NCBI GenBank assembly: GCA_029974875.1
Contig: JARKQP010000765.1
Coordinates: 1-7,013 of the forward strand
Direction of reading: 5' to 3'
Length of the DNA: 7,013 bases
DNA from: Mobilitalea sp.
Lineage (GTDB): Bacteria; Bacillota_A; Clostridia; Lachnospirales; Lachnospiraceae
Below are positions 1 to 6,263 of the stretch, in pieces. Position numbers and translations under genes: made by a program. The notes under the pieces were generated by a model, which saw nothing but the letters and a program-made list of their open reading frames with translations, did not search any database and was not told where the DNA came from. Numbering within the stretch: position 1 is the first letter of the stretch; each line of letters opens with the position of its first letter.

Positions 1-1054
1 AGGTGGAGGCCAGACAGTCAACAATTTTCGTGGAAAAGGAATACCTTGTCAGCAATCTGTTTTTTAAGTCAAAGCTCTCCACATGAAGGGCAATATCCGC
101 CTCCTTGTATATTTGCTTTAGCTGTCCGGCATCAACAAAGCCCTTTAAGAATATGGATCTTTTGTCGTCTAATTCCTTGCGTTTCCTCTTTCCCGGCTTA
201 TCCCCCGTGTAGATCTCCAGGGTCACCAGAACCTCCTCCCGGTTAATGGCAGCTATGGCTCTTGCTATGGACAGGAGGGTCTTATCCCGGTTACAGTAAA
301 GCCTTCCCCCATAGACGATCCTGATTGGCTTTGATGTCCTCTTATCCTCCAAAGCCTCTGAAAAATTCCCGCCTTTATATAGCACACCGCTATTTACCCC
401 AAGGGTCTTTTCCAGCTCCTTTGCCTGCCTCTCTGATAAGGTATAATATTTTCCGTAGAAAGCTGCATTTCTCCTGATGTCCTTCCTGAGCTGGAGCCTT
501 CTTATCCAGTAGAAGGGGGATGCATTTATTTGTCTTAAGGAGTATTCATCATCTCCGGTAAAAGCAATGACGGGCGCTCCGGTTACGGAATGAAGGAAGC
601 GTTCCATACAGAGGATCCTTCTGGAGGAAAAGCGCAGGCTGAAGATGACATCCGGTTTAAACTCCCCAAGAAAGTCCATCAGCATGGTCTCCTCCCACCT
701 GACCCTAAGCCATGCGGCGTCCCGGAGCAGCCTTAAATAGCTTCCGAATACCTGCTTAATGCCCTTCCTTATCCAGGAATAGTTCCGTAAAAGGGGATCG
801 AAAAAAGCGTGCCCTGCCCTGTCACAGCCCCTGTTAACAAACCACCGTCCACAATCCTTTCGTTTCACCAGGTTTTCTAAGACCATCCAATCCGTGATCT
901 GGAAGTATTCAATGCAGCAAGGATTATCCGGCATACCGGAGGCCAGGTACAAATTGGCCAATTGGCCGTCAAAATCCTCAAACCAGTTGGTCATCACATT
1001 GTTTGGATAGATTCTGTCATTCCATACCTCCTCTGTAAGGACCAAAAGCCTCAT
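1..1054 (-). CDS. Glycosyltransferase, GT4-like, 3' end cut by the window edge
   Basis: An open frame of 351 codons starts at ATG 1054-1052 and is still open at the window edge. It begins MRLLVLTEEVWND, typical of the N-terminal Rossmann half of a GT-B enzyme. Later come FKPDVIFSLR (about residues 132-141), the interdomain region FTGDDEYS (165-172), and the start of the nucleotide-sugar-binding half at PIRIVYGGRLY (243-253). The stretch ADIALHVESFD...SFSTKIVDCLAS (319-350) matches the donor-binding end of the fold, where such proteins usually continue as a glycine-proline turn; perhaps 30-60 residues are missing. The start overlaps the GT2 stop as ATGA, implying translational coupling, and AGGTG lies 5 nt upstream. 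It probably transfers a sugar to the lipid-linked repeat unit at the inner membrane face. Donor and acceptor cannot be read from sequence. Confidence 0.85.
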   Translation of the reverse strand, partial: MRLLVLTEEVWNDRIYPNNVMTNWFEDFDGQLANLYLASGMPDNPCCIEYFQITDWMVLENLVKRKDCGRWFVNRGCDRAGHAFFDPLLRNYSWIRKGIKQVFGSYLRLLRDAAWLRVRWEETMLMDFLGEFKPDVIFSLRFSSRRILCMERFLHSVTGAPVIAFTGDDEYSLRQINASPFYWIRRLQLRKDIRRNAAFYGKYYTLSERQAKELEKTLGVNSGVLYKGGNFSEALEDKRTSKPIRIVYGGRLYCNRDKTLLSIARAIAAINREEVLVTLEIYTGDKPGKRKRKELDDKRSIFLKGFVDAGQLKQIYKEADIALHVESFDLKNRLLTRYSFSTKIVDCLAST

Positions 1055-2058
1055 CTTGGCACCTTTTCTGCAATTTTTAAAGCCTCATACCGTCTTTTTA
1101 ACGGGAAGCCTGCCCGGTTGGCAATAAGGGCACAGGCATCGGGAAACTGATAAAAAGCGGTGAACATAAGCTTATATTTAAGAGGCGTCACCTCATTGTA
1201 CAGCACCTTGAAATAGACAAGCTCATACTGCCACAGCAGCTCTTCCATGTCATTGGTGTTCTTTGGATCCTTTTTACAGCTAAAGTAGAAGAGCATCAGG
1301 TTAAGGCACAGGTATTCATAGGAATACTCATAAAGCTCCCTGTCCTTATCCTCAAAGAAAAGGATCCTCTCCTGCAGAACCCCGTAAAAATCCGTTGGCT
1401 TATAATGATTTTCCTTTCTGGTCGTGCTGATGGGATTTTGATAATAGTAGTAAAGGGGCTTCTTTGTGATAACCACCCGCCCGGAGCGGTACAGGAGCTT
1501 ATAGATCAGTGCCTCATCCTCATAATTGAAATGGTCGCTGACCGGAAAGAGCAGCCCGTCAAATAGCTCCCTCTTATAGAGCTTACCTACGACCCCCGAT
1601 TTCACCCTCCGGCTTAATATAGCTTCCTTCCCTGAATATACCTCTGCTTTACCCTTCATGGATATTCCCTCAAAATCCCCGCCGCTTCCTCTGTACAGAC
1701 TACAGGCCGCCAGCTGCGCCTGATGCCTTCTACACAGGGACAGAAGATAGCCTACGAAATGCCTGTGCAGGAAATCATCACTGTCCAGGAAGGTAATATA
1801 TTCTCCCCTTGCATGCCAAAGCCCCGTATTTCTTGCACTGGATATTCCTCCATTCTCCTGATGTATTACCCTCACCCGCCCATCCATCCTGGCAAGATTG
1901 TCACAGATGCTGGGGCTTTTATCGGTGGAACCGTCGTCGACTAAAATAATCTCAATATTTTGGTATGACTGCCCGATCACACTTTGGGCGCAGTGCCACA
2001 GATATTTTTCCGTCTGGTAGACCGGTATAACCACACTTACAAGGCTATTTTCATTCAC
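1051..2058 (-). CDS. Glycosyltransferase family 2 (GT-A fold)
   Basis: A complete 335-residue protein starting on GTG (2058-2056), with GGAGGG at 2073-2068 about ten bases upstream; the nearby ATG is out of frame. All hallmarks of an inverting GT2 enzyme are visible: VSVVIPVYQTEKYL at residues 7-20, the nucleotide-binding DDGSTD at 41-46, GGISSARNTG at 70-79, the metal-binding DSDD at 92-95, and the catalytic-base pair E180-D181 in HFNYEDEAL. PLYYYYQNPISTTR (201-214) is the usual segment after the catalytic domain. Length and order match EpsJ/WcaA-type enzymes of exopolysaccharide clusters. It should act at the cytoplasmic membrane face, adding one sugar to the undecaprenyl-linked oligosaccharide. 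Sugar specificity is unknown. Its stop overlaps the next gene's ATG, while 113 bases separate it from capK upstream. Confidence 0.92.
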   Translation of the reverse strand: MNENSLVSVVIPVYQTEKYLWHCAQSVIGQSYQNIEIILVDDGSTDKSPSICDNLARMDGRVRVIHQENGGISSARNTGLWHARGEYITFLDSDDFLHRHFVGYLLSLCRRHQAQLAACSLYRGSGGDFEGISMKGKAEVYSGKEAILSRRVKSGVVGKLYKRELFDGLLFPVSDHFNYEDEALIYKLLYRSGRVVITKKPLYYYYQNPISTTRKENHYKPTDFYGVLQERILFFEDKDRELYEYSYEYLCLNLMLFYFSCKKDPKNTNDMEELLWQYELVYFKVLYNEVTPLKYKLMFTAFYQFPDACALIANRAGFPLKRRYEALKIAEKVPR

Positions 2059-2171
2059 TTTGCAATTCCCTCCATTCGCTTTCCTTATATTTCTTGTTAT
2101 CTATTAATACCTTCACAGGCTAACAGTCCCCTTTCTTCATAGCCAGCCGATACTTCCCCTTGTATGCAGGT
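2059..2171 (-). other. capK-GT2 spacer with a vestigial CapK-like C-terminus
   Basis: This spacer of 113 bases lies between the CapK-like gene and GT2. Positions 2170-2120 read in one minus frame as PAYKGKYRLAMKKGDC followed by TAG. This resembles the real end of the CapK-like protein (APSGKYQLIVKS, stop at 2174-2172) and sits 43 bases further downstream in a different frame. It is not attached to any longer open frame, because a TGA closes that frame just upstream. I read it as a relic of a related gene's tail or a decayed partial duplication. The remainder, 2059-2119, is AT-rich and holds the GT2 ribosome binding site at 2073-2068. Confidence 0.5.
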
Positions 2172-3533
2172 CTAACTCTTCACAATCAGCTGATATTTCC
2201 CACTGGGTGCACGGTCTATGGCAGCAGTAAAATGCAGCCTGAATACCGTCCCCCTACCTAAGAACTGTTCCACCGCGCTATATATAATTTTTCTGCTAAT
2301 CGCTTCCCGGGCAGGCTTCGCCAGAACGCATAGAATGTCCAGGGAACCATCCTCTCCTTGCCGGAACTGTATCTGATTTACGATATCCGACAGCTGACTG
2401 ATCAGCACGGATAGCTGGACCTGGCTGAACCGCCCCTTTCCCGTCTCCAGAAATTCCGCCTCCCGCCCGGCAATACCCTGAATGACTGGGTGGGCATTTC
2501 CACAGGAGCAGGTCAGGCCTTCCCCTGGCACAATCATATCCCCGATGTCGTACCGGATCAGGGGGGTTCCATAGGTATCAAAGCCTGTGACAAGCAGCTT
2601 TACGCCATCTTCTGTCGGTATATGCTCAAAGACTCCCGTATCAAGGGCTTCGTGGTAGGAGCCCTGCCTGCACTGGATAATGAAGGGAGCTCCTTCATTG
2701 GAAGCATATTGGTCTGACAGGGGACAGCCGAATACTCTCTCAATGGTCTCCCGGTGGTAGGGAAGGACTGTTTCCGAGGTTGTAAATACTGCCCTTGGCG
2801 TAAAGGCTGGTGTGATGTGATTTTCCTCCATGTATTTGGCAACGGTGTAGATTGCCGAGACAAAGCCGTCAATGGCCTGGGGCTTAAACCGGTTCAAATC
2901 CCTGACATAGAAGGGGAGATTTTCTTTTGTCAGGTGGTAGGTGGAATACAGACGCTGCCTTAGGGGATAATTATTCCGCCAGAATACCTGGTTTTTAGGA
3001 GCCTCCCCCAAAATCCTCTTTCCGAAGAACCTGGCAGATTTCATTTTGTTATTACGAAAGCCAAAGGTGAGCTTATAAGCATCCAGGTATGCCATTCTCT
3101 GCTGCACATCCCTGGGTCTTTTTCTTACCACAAGGGGAATCCCTCCGGTTCCTCCTGTAGAAAAGCGGAGGCTCCTACCCCTGGGAATGGTGTAGATGCT
3201 GTCCAGGTTTTCCTTTAACATAGCCTTGCTGAGCACGGGAAGCTTACTAATATCCTCCACGGACCTGATCTCCTGAAGGGGGATATCCCGGTAGAATTCC
3301 CGGTAAAAAGGGCTGTTGGCTACCGCATACCTGAGCAGACGCAGGAATCTTTTGTTCTGTATCCTCTTTTCTTTCCTAAGGTCACCATGCTGGTTTTCAG
3401 AAAATAGCTTAAGGTATTTTTTATAAACGCCTGTATAGCGGCTGGCATAGAGCGCCAGACCATACAGGCTGATTGCCGCGTCCTGTAAGAAGACCGGCAG
3501 ATGATAATAGATTTTTAAGAGAACCCGGCTCAT
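2172..3533 (-). CDS. capK: CapK/PaaK-like adenylate-forming enzyme
   Basis: A complete 453-residue member of the phenylacetate-CoA ligase/coenzyme F390 synthetase branch of the ANL (AMP-forming) superfamily, as found in capsule clusters under the name CapK. Visible motifs in order are the phosphate loop STGGTGG at residues 125-131 followed by IPLVVRKRP, YASNEGA at 276-282 (the family's Y-x-S/T-E motif), TGFDTYGTPLIRYDIGD at 316-332 holding the ribose-binding aspartates, a cysteine pair CSCG at 342-345, GREAEF at 356-361, and a C-terminal SGK with K446 placed like the conserved adenylation lysine. The family activates a carboxylic acid as an acyl-AMP; the acid and acceptor for cluster-borne CapK proteins are not established. 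The ATG is preceded by AAAGGAGG at seven bases' spacing, inside a hairpin (3537-3564). The symbol is by family resemblance only. Confidence 0.85.
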   Translation of the reverse strand: MSRVLLKIYYHLPVFLQDAAISLYGLALYASRYTGVYKKYLKLFSENQHGDLRKEKRIQNKRFLRLLRYAVANSPFYREFYRDIPLQEIRSVEDISKLPVLSKAMLKENLDSIYTIPRGRSLRFSTGGTGGIPLVVRKRPRDVQQRMAYLDAYKLTFGFRNNKMKSARFFGKRILGEAPKNQVFWRNNYPLRQRLYSTYHLTKENLPFYVRDLNRFKPQAIDGFVSAIYTVAKYMEENHITPAFTPRAVFTTSETVLPYHRETIERVFGCPLSDQYASNEGAPFIIQCRQGSYHEALDTGVFEHIPTEDGVKLLVTGFDTYGTPLIRYDIGDMIVPGEGLTCSCGNAHPVIQGIAGREAEFLETGKGRFSQVQLSVLISQLSDIVNQIQFRQGEDGSLDILCVLAKPAREAISRKIIYSAVEQFLGRGTVFRLHFTAAIDRAPSGKYQLIVKS

Positions 3534-3536
3534 GGC

Positions 3537-3564
3537 AAGCCTCCTTTCTTTAATTAGGAGGCTT
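3537..3564 (-). promoter_or_regulatory. Hairpin sequestering the capK ribosome binding site
   Basis: On the minus strand AAGCCTCCT (3564-3556) and AGGAGGCTT (3545-3537) form a perfect 9-bp stem around a 10-base AT-rich loop. The 3' arm is itself the Shine-Dalgarno sequence of capK, three bases short of its ATG (3533-3531). In RNA this stem would hide the ribosome binding site, so translation should depend on melting it or on a translating upstream ribosome. There is no downstream T-tract, so it is not an intrinsic terminator. The stem is read directly; the regulatory effect is inferred. Confidence 0.6.
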
Positions 3565-3705
3565 TTACCCTCCCCTCTTTACAGAAGGCTCTGCCCTCCT
3601 CTCTTTACAGGAAGCTCTGCCTTCCTCTCTTTATAAAAGGCTCTGTTCTCCTCCCTTTACAGGAGGCTCTGCCTTCTTCTCTTTAATAGAAGGCTTTGCC
3701 TCCCC
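3542..3705 (-). repeat. 26-bp imperfect tandem repeat, about six units, forming a hairpin array
   Basis: Five contiguous 26-base units occupy 3571-3596, 3597-3622, 3623-3648, 3649-3674 and 3675-3700. A sixth, 29 bases long, lies at 3542-3570, and a partial unit at 3701-3705 reaches the GT4 stop. The minus-strand pattern is roughly GGCAGAGCC-TYCT-GTAAAG-AGRGGA. Each unit pairs a pyrimidine arm (CCTYCT) with a following purine arm (AGRAGG), the last unit being the capK ribosome-binding-site hairpin. Arms differ between units but stay largely pairable, for example GCCTTCT/AGAAGGC and CCTCC/GGAGG. A 26-base unit shifts frame each time, so the array is not coding. Each unit also carries a TAAAGAGAGGA-like stretch resembling a Shine-Dalgarno sequence. 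Repeats abut without spacers, so it is not a CRISPR array. Confidence 0.85.
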
Positions 3706-4812
3706 TCACAACCCCATCGTAAGCAACAGGGTATTATTTATTTTGCTTACCTCGAATTTCTCCTGGCATAACAGGTAAGAGCAATTTCCCATGGAAGCCC
3801 TGAGCTCCTTATTCCTGATCAGCATTTCCAGCTTCCCTGCCAATGCCCTCCCATCTCCCGGCGGAACAAGAAAGCCGTTATAGCCCTCCACAACCGTATC
3901 CCTGCACCCCGGAACATCCGTGGTTATGATTGCCCTTCCAGCAGCCATTGCTTCCACAATACTGCGCCCGTTTCCCTCATGGTAGGAAGGCAGCACAAAG
4001 ATGGAGCACTGCTTAAGGTAGGGTCTGACATCCTCTGCATGACCGCAGTAGGTAACAGCTCCTTCCTCCAGTAAAGCCAGCAGCTCTTCTTCCCTGATAG
4101 CCTCCTTATGCTCATCAAGGCCTCCCACCAGCAGAAAAGGCACCTCCGGGTATTTTCTCTTTACAAGGGCAGCTGCCTCAAAATACTCCCGGATGCCCTT
4201 GCCCTGCACCAGCCTTGCCGTCATGCAGACACAGGGCTCCTCCGGTAAGGGGAACCTCACAAAATGCTCCATATTCACCCCTGAGCCATTGACCAGGACA
4301 GCCTTCTCCTCTCCTACTATCTTCCATTTGTGCAGCTTTTTGATATCGTCCCGGTTCATAAAGAAGCATATCCTGCTAAAGTGAAGTATGAATTTATAGC
4401 AGACGCAGAGCAGGCAACGAAGACACAGGTTCTTCCTTCCCCTGGAATAAAAGAAGGTCTCCAGTCCGGTAATAAAGGAATAAATTCTTTTTATACCCAG
4501 GATAGCCGCGGCGCTTCCCCCGAATACTAGAGGCTTTGCCATGTAAAAAAAGCAAAGATCAGGTTTAATCAGCCATAATAGCTTTATATAGCGGAAAAAC
4601 ATGGCAAGATTTTCTATTATCCCCGTTCCCGTCCTGGTTCCTCCCACTGTCTCATAGGCTGCTCCCAGGGCTGCCAGGGCTTCTTCCATTTCCTCCTTAG
4701 GCTCTACAGAAATGCAGGTTACACCATGCCCCCTTCTTACCATTTCCCGGATCAGATCCCTTCGGAAGTTAAGCAGGGAGGGGCCGTAGCTCGCTCCTAT
4801 GACAATCTTCAC
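3706..4812 (-). CDS. Glycosyltransferase family 4 (GT-B, retaining), PglA/TuaC-like
   Basis: A complete 368-residue protein. Its start is GTG (4812-4810), overlapping the WbqC stop as GTGA, with GAGGGGG seven bases upstream; no nearby ATG fits better. The N-terminal half shows a GT-B acceptor domain: MKIVIGASYGPSLLNFRRDL, where the fold expects an acceptor loop, then REMVRRGHGVTCISVEP. NGSGVN at 175-180 and TARLVQGKGI (198-207, with R200 and K205 expected to hold the donor phosphates) open the C-terminal half. The retaining-enzyme signature EX7E is E279 to E287 in SYHEGNGRSIVEAMAAGRA, followed by DVPGCRDTVVEGYNGFLVPPGD. Length is normal for the family. A cysteine-rich hydrophobic stretch at 130-149 may help membrane association. 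It likely adds an early sugar to the undecaprenyl-pyrophosphate intermediate made by the initiating transferase just upstream; the exact sugar is unknown. Confidence 0.92.
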   Translation of the reverse strand: MKIVIGASYGPSLLNFRRDLIREMVRRGHGVTCISVEPKEEMEEALAALGAAYETVGGTRTGTGIIENLAMFFRYIKLLWLIKPDLCFFYMAKPLVFGGSAAAILGIKRIYSFITGLETFFYSRGRKNLCLRCLLCVCYKFILHFSRICFFMNRDDIKKLHKWKIVGEEKAVLVNGSGVNMEHFVRFPLPEEPCVCMTARLVQGKGIREYFEAAALVKRKYPEVPFLLVGGLDEHKEAIREEELLALLEEGAVTYCGHAEDVRPYLKQCSIFVLPSYHEGNGRSIVEAMAAGRAIITTDVPGCRDTVVEGYNGFLVPPGDGRALAGKLEMLIRNKELRASMGNCSYLLCQEKFEVSKINNTLLLTMGL

Positions 4813-5504
4813 AGATCTTCCCCCTCTTCCACATTTATCAACACCCTGTTCCAGTCAAACCCGCAGTTGAACAAATAATCCAGTACGGACAGATTGTACT
4901 CAAAGCCGCCCCAGAGCTGCGGATAAGGAAATGGGCTGTAATCCGTATAGGTAAGGAGGATTCCACGTTTTTCAAAGCTCTCCCTGCTCTGGTAGTCGGC
5001 GGCCCCAAGTCCTGAATAATATTCATCCGCCCCTAATTGGGAACAGATATCCAGGATCCGTTCCTCCTTTTTCGTAGAAAGCTTCAGCTCGGAGGCCTTA
5101 ACAATAGGCGTACGGATACCAAATCCGGAGAGAATGAACCGGTTAACCGTCATATTCATATCCGCCAGGTCATGGTACTGCGTCAGCAAAAGCTCCCTGA
5201 CCAGCGGAAATATCTCCTGAAAATGCAGGCTCTTCTGGTAATTGACCGCCAGAAGATTCAGGTGCTGCTCCCTCCAATTCAGTTCATCCCTGGTACGTAC
5301 CTCGTTGATGCTATCCTTAAAATGGTACTTAAGGGGTATGGTAAGTCTCTTCTTCCCCTGGGGTGTCTTGATATAGTTCCTGTGGTGCATATTATCATTA
5401 GAAAATTGGACATCGTCCAAATAAACAAACAAATCAGCCTTAGAAATCTTATAAAAGTATCCTAAATATGGGATATAGTCCGGCTGATGAATAGCAATTC
5501 TCAT
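4809..5504 (-). CDS. wbqC: WbqC family protein
   Basis: A complete 231-residue protein beginning MRIAIHQPDYIPYLGYFYKI, the diagnostic opening of the WbqC-like family, followed by LFVYLDDVQFS at residues 25-35 and the H41-R42-N43 segment typical of these proteins. EYYSGLGAADY (161-171) and FEYNLSVLDYLFNCGF (201-216) match the conserved central and C-terminal blocks; length is normal. The ATG (5504-5502) has AAGGAGGAG upstream, lying across the last bases of the phosphoglycosyl transferase gene, only six bases away. WbqC proteins recur in O-antigen and capsule clusters with aminosugar genes, but I know of no firmly established reaction for the family. A role in sugar modification is inference from context. 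The stop overlaps the GTG of the next gene, indicating tight coupling. The symbol denotes family membership only. Confidence 0.88.
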   Translation of the reverse strand: MRIAIHQPDYIPYLGYFYKISKADLFVYLDDVQFSNDNMHHRNYIKTPQGKKRLTIPLKYHFKDSINEVRTRDELNWREQHLNLLAVNYQKSLHFQEIFPLVRELLLTQYHDLADMNMTVNRFILSGFGIRTPIVKASELKLSTKKEERILDICSQLGADEYYSGLGAADYQSRESFEKRGILLTYTDYSPFPYPQLWGGFEYNLSVLDYLFNCGFDWNRVLINVEEGEDL

Positions 5505-5510
5505 ACTTAT

Positions 5511-6122
5511 CTACTCCTCCTTGTTATCAGGCGGCGCTTCTGGATATACATTTTTACCGGTCAGCACCGTTTTTGCCGTCCGAATTGCAATCAGGACATC
5601 CTGAATAAATTTAATATTTTCCGCATAGGAAGCATCCATTGTAAATTGGAGCTTCCTGTCAGCTGTTGCCCGGTACTTAATATCCACGGTGCAGCATAAT
5701 CCTGGGAGACAGGAAAACCTTTTTTCATATGGAAGGTTCCCTTCGGGAAGCTGCGCCTCCTCCGGCAATATGGGTCTGGGTCCGATGATGGCCATATCCC
5801 CTTTCAATATATTAAAAAGCTGGGGCAGTTCATCCAGGCTGGTTTTCCGGAGCACAGCACCTACCCTGGTGATCCGGTCATCTCCCCGGTATGCCCTCTT
5901 ATCTGGAGCCTTATGGTTTTCTTTCATCGTCCTAAATTTATATATCTTAAACGGTATCCTGTCCCTGCCGAGCCGGTACTGGGTAAACAATACCTTTCCT
6001 CCGTCCTCAAGCTTAATCAGGACACTGATCAAAAGCAGCAGGGGACACAGAAGCAAAAGGAGTCCACCGCTGATTATTCTGTCTAATATCTGCTTTATCT
6101 TTCTTTCATATATTCCTCGCAT
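5511..6122 (-). CDS. Initiating polyprenyl-phosphate sugar-1-phosphate transferase (PglC/WcaJ-type)
   Basis: I chose the ATG at 6122-6120 (203 residues) because GAGG lies five bases upstream and the family homology begins at YERKIKQILDRI. A GTG at 6164 would add 14 residues but has no ribosome binding site. Residues 14-37 form the hydrophobic membrane-entering helix, broken by P27 as in the reentrant helix of PglC. Then come VLFTQYRLGRDRIPFKIYKFRTMKE (44-68), the catalytic LDELPQLFNILKGDM (96-110, with acidic pair D97-E98) and IIGPRPILPEE (112-122). The enzyme moves a sugar-1-phosphate from a UDP-sugar to undecaprenyl phosphate, the first membrane step of the repeat unit. The C-terminal third departs from the common pattern: PGLCCTVDIKYRATADR stands where PGxTGxxQVxGR is usual. 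It follows a structured spacer and precedes WbqC by six bases. Confidence 0.9.
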   Translation of the reverse strand: MRGIYERKIKQILDRIISGGLLLLLCPLLLLISVLIKLEDGGKVLFTQYRLGRDRIPFKIYKFRTMKENHKAPDKRAYRGDDRITRVGAVLRKTSLDELPQLFNILKGDMAIIGPRPILPEEAQLPEGNLPYEKRFSCLPGLCCTVDIKYRATADRKLQFTMDASYAENIKFIQDVLIAIRTAKTVLTGKNVYPEAPPDNKEE

Positions 6123-6256
6123 CGCTGCCTCTTTTCCGGCTAGTGCTGCCTGTAATAGACTCACGCTTTCGGTGGGAAGAACGCTGCATTTGCGTTCTTC
6201 CAGTGTGAGAGTTAGAAATTCTTAGGCACCGTCTTGTGGTGTCTTAGAATTTCTTC
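6123..6256 (-). other. Non-coding structured spacer upstream of the initiating transferase
   Basis: The 134 bases between the deacetylase stop (TGA at 6259-6257) and the transferase ATG carry two abutting hairpins (6202-6263 and 6175-6201), then a linker of about fifty bases with the ribosome binding site GAGG at 6131-6128. No protein-like frame is convincing: a GTG at 6164 only extends the transferase. The spacer stands out because most other genes here overlap or nearly touch. It could be a cis-acting RNA or a small dispersed repeat inserted in the operon. I could not match it to a known riboswitch core. Confidence 0.55.
6175..6201 (-). repeat. Perfect 10-bp inverted repeat (inner hairpin)
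   Basis: GGAAGAACGC (6201-6192 on the minus strand) and GCGTTCTTCC (6184-6175) pair perfectly around the 7-base loop AAATGCA. It immediately follows the larger hairpin 6202-6263 with no unpaired base between them. The sequence after the 3' arm is CACCGAAAGC, with no T-tract, so an intrinsic terminator on the minus strand is unlikely. Confidence 0.85.
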
Positions 6257-6263
6257 TCACACT
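6202..6263 (-). repeat. Large 62-base imperfect palindrome overlapping the deacetylase stop codon
   Basis: Reading the minus strand, AGTGTGAGA (6263-6255) pairs with TCTCACACT (6210-6202), AGAAATTCT (6254-6246) with AGAATTTCT (6222-6214), AG with CT, and CACC (6241-6238) with GGTG (6230-6227), closing on the 7-base loop ACAAGAC. Only a three-base bulge (6213-6211) and two single mismatches interrupt 24 base pairs. The TGA of the deacetylase gene (6259-6257) lies inside the outer stem, so ribosomes finishing that gene would disturb the structure. Confidence 0.85.

Noticed and set aside
46..246. Plus-strand open frame inside the 3' part of the partial glycosyltransferase
   Set aside because: It is antisense to a strongly supported glycosyltransferase, is proline/serine-rich without family resemblance, and has no convincing ribosome binding site. 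The other plus-strand frames, such as 5037-5465, 5689-6225 and 6633-6998, are shadows of the same kind.
2074..2120. Promoter for GT2 in the AT-rich stretch, with a TATAAG-like -10
   Set aside because: No -35 box sits at proper spacing, and the composition alone is weak evidence within an apparent operon.
2120..2174. Frameshift truncating the CapK-like protein, with the downstream tail as the true end
   Set aside because: The annotated C-terminus already contains the expected SGK lysine and ends at normal family length, so the second tail is extra, not a displaced end.
2600..2872. Second minus-strand frame of 90 codons inside capK
   Set aside because: It is an out-of-frame shadow of the CapK-like coding sequence, which has full family motifs in its own frame.
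3542..3705. Possible CRISPR array
   Set aside because: The 26-base units abut directly with no unique spacers, vary between copies, and no cas gene is present.
6123..6164. GTG at 6164 as the start of the initiating transferase
   Set aside because: No ribosome binding site precedes it and the extra 14 residues are outside the family homology. ATG at 6122 has GAGG five bases upstream.
6175..6263. Intrinsic terminator or bidirectional terminator after the deacetylase gene
   Set aside because: Neither stem is followed by a T-tract on the minus strand, and the downstream genes appear to belong to the same operon.
6123..6263. Known metabolite riboswitch (c-di-GMP, TPP, cobalamin, FMN and ykkC types considered)
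   Set aside because: I could not find the conserved core motifs of these classes. A covariance-model search would decide; I make no claim of a known class.
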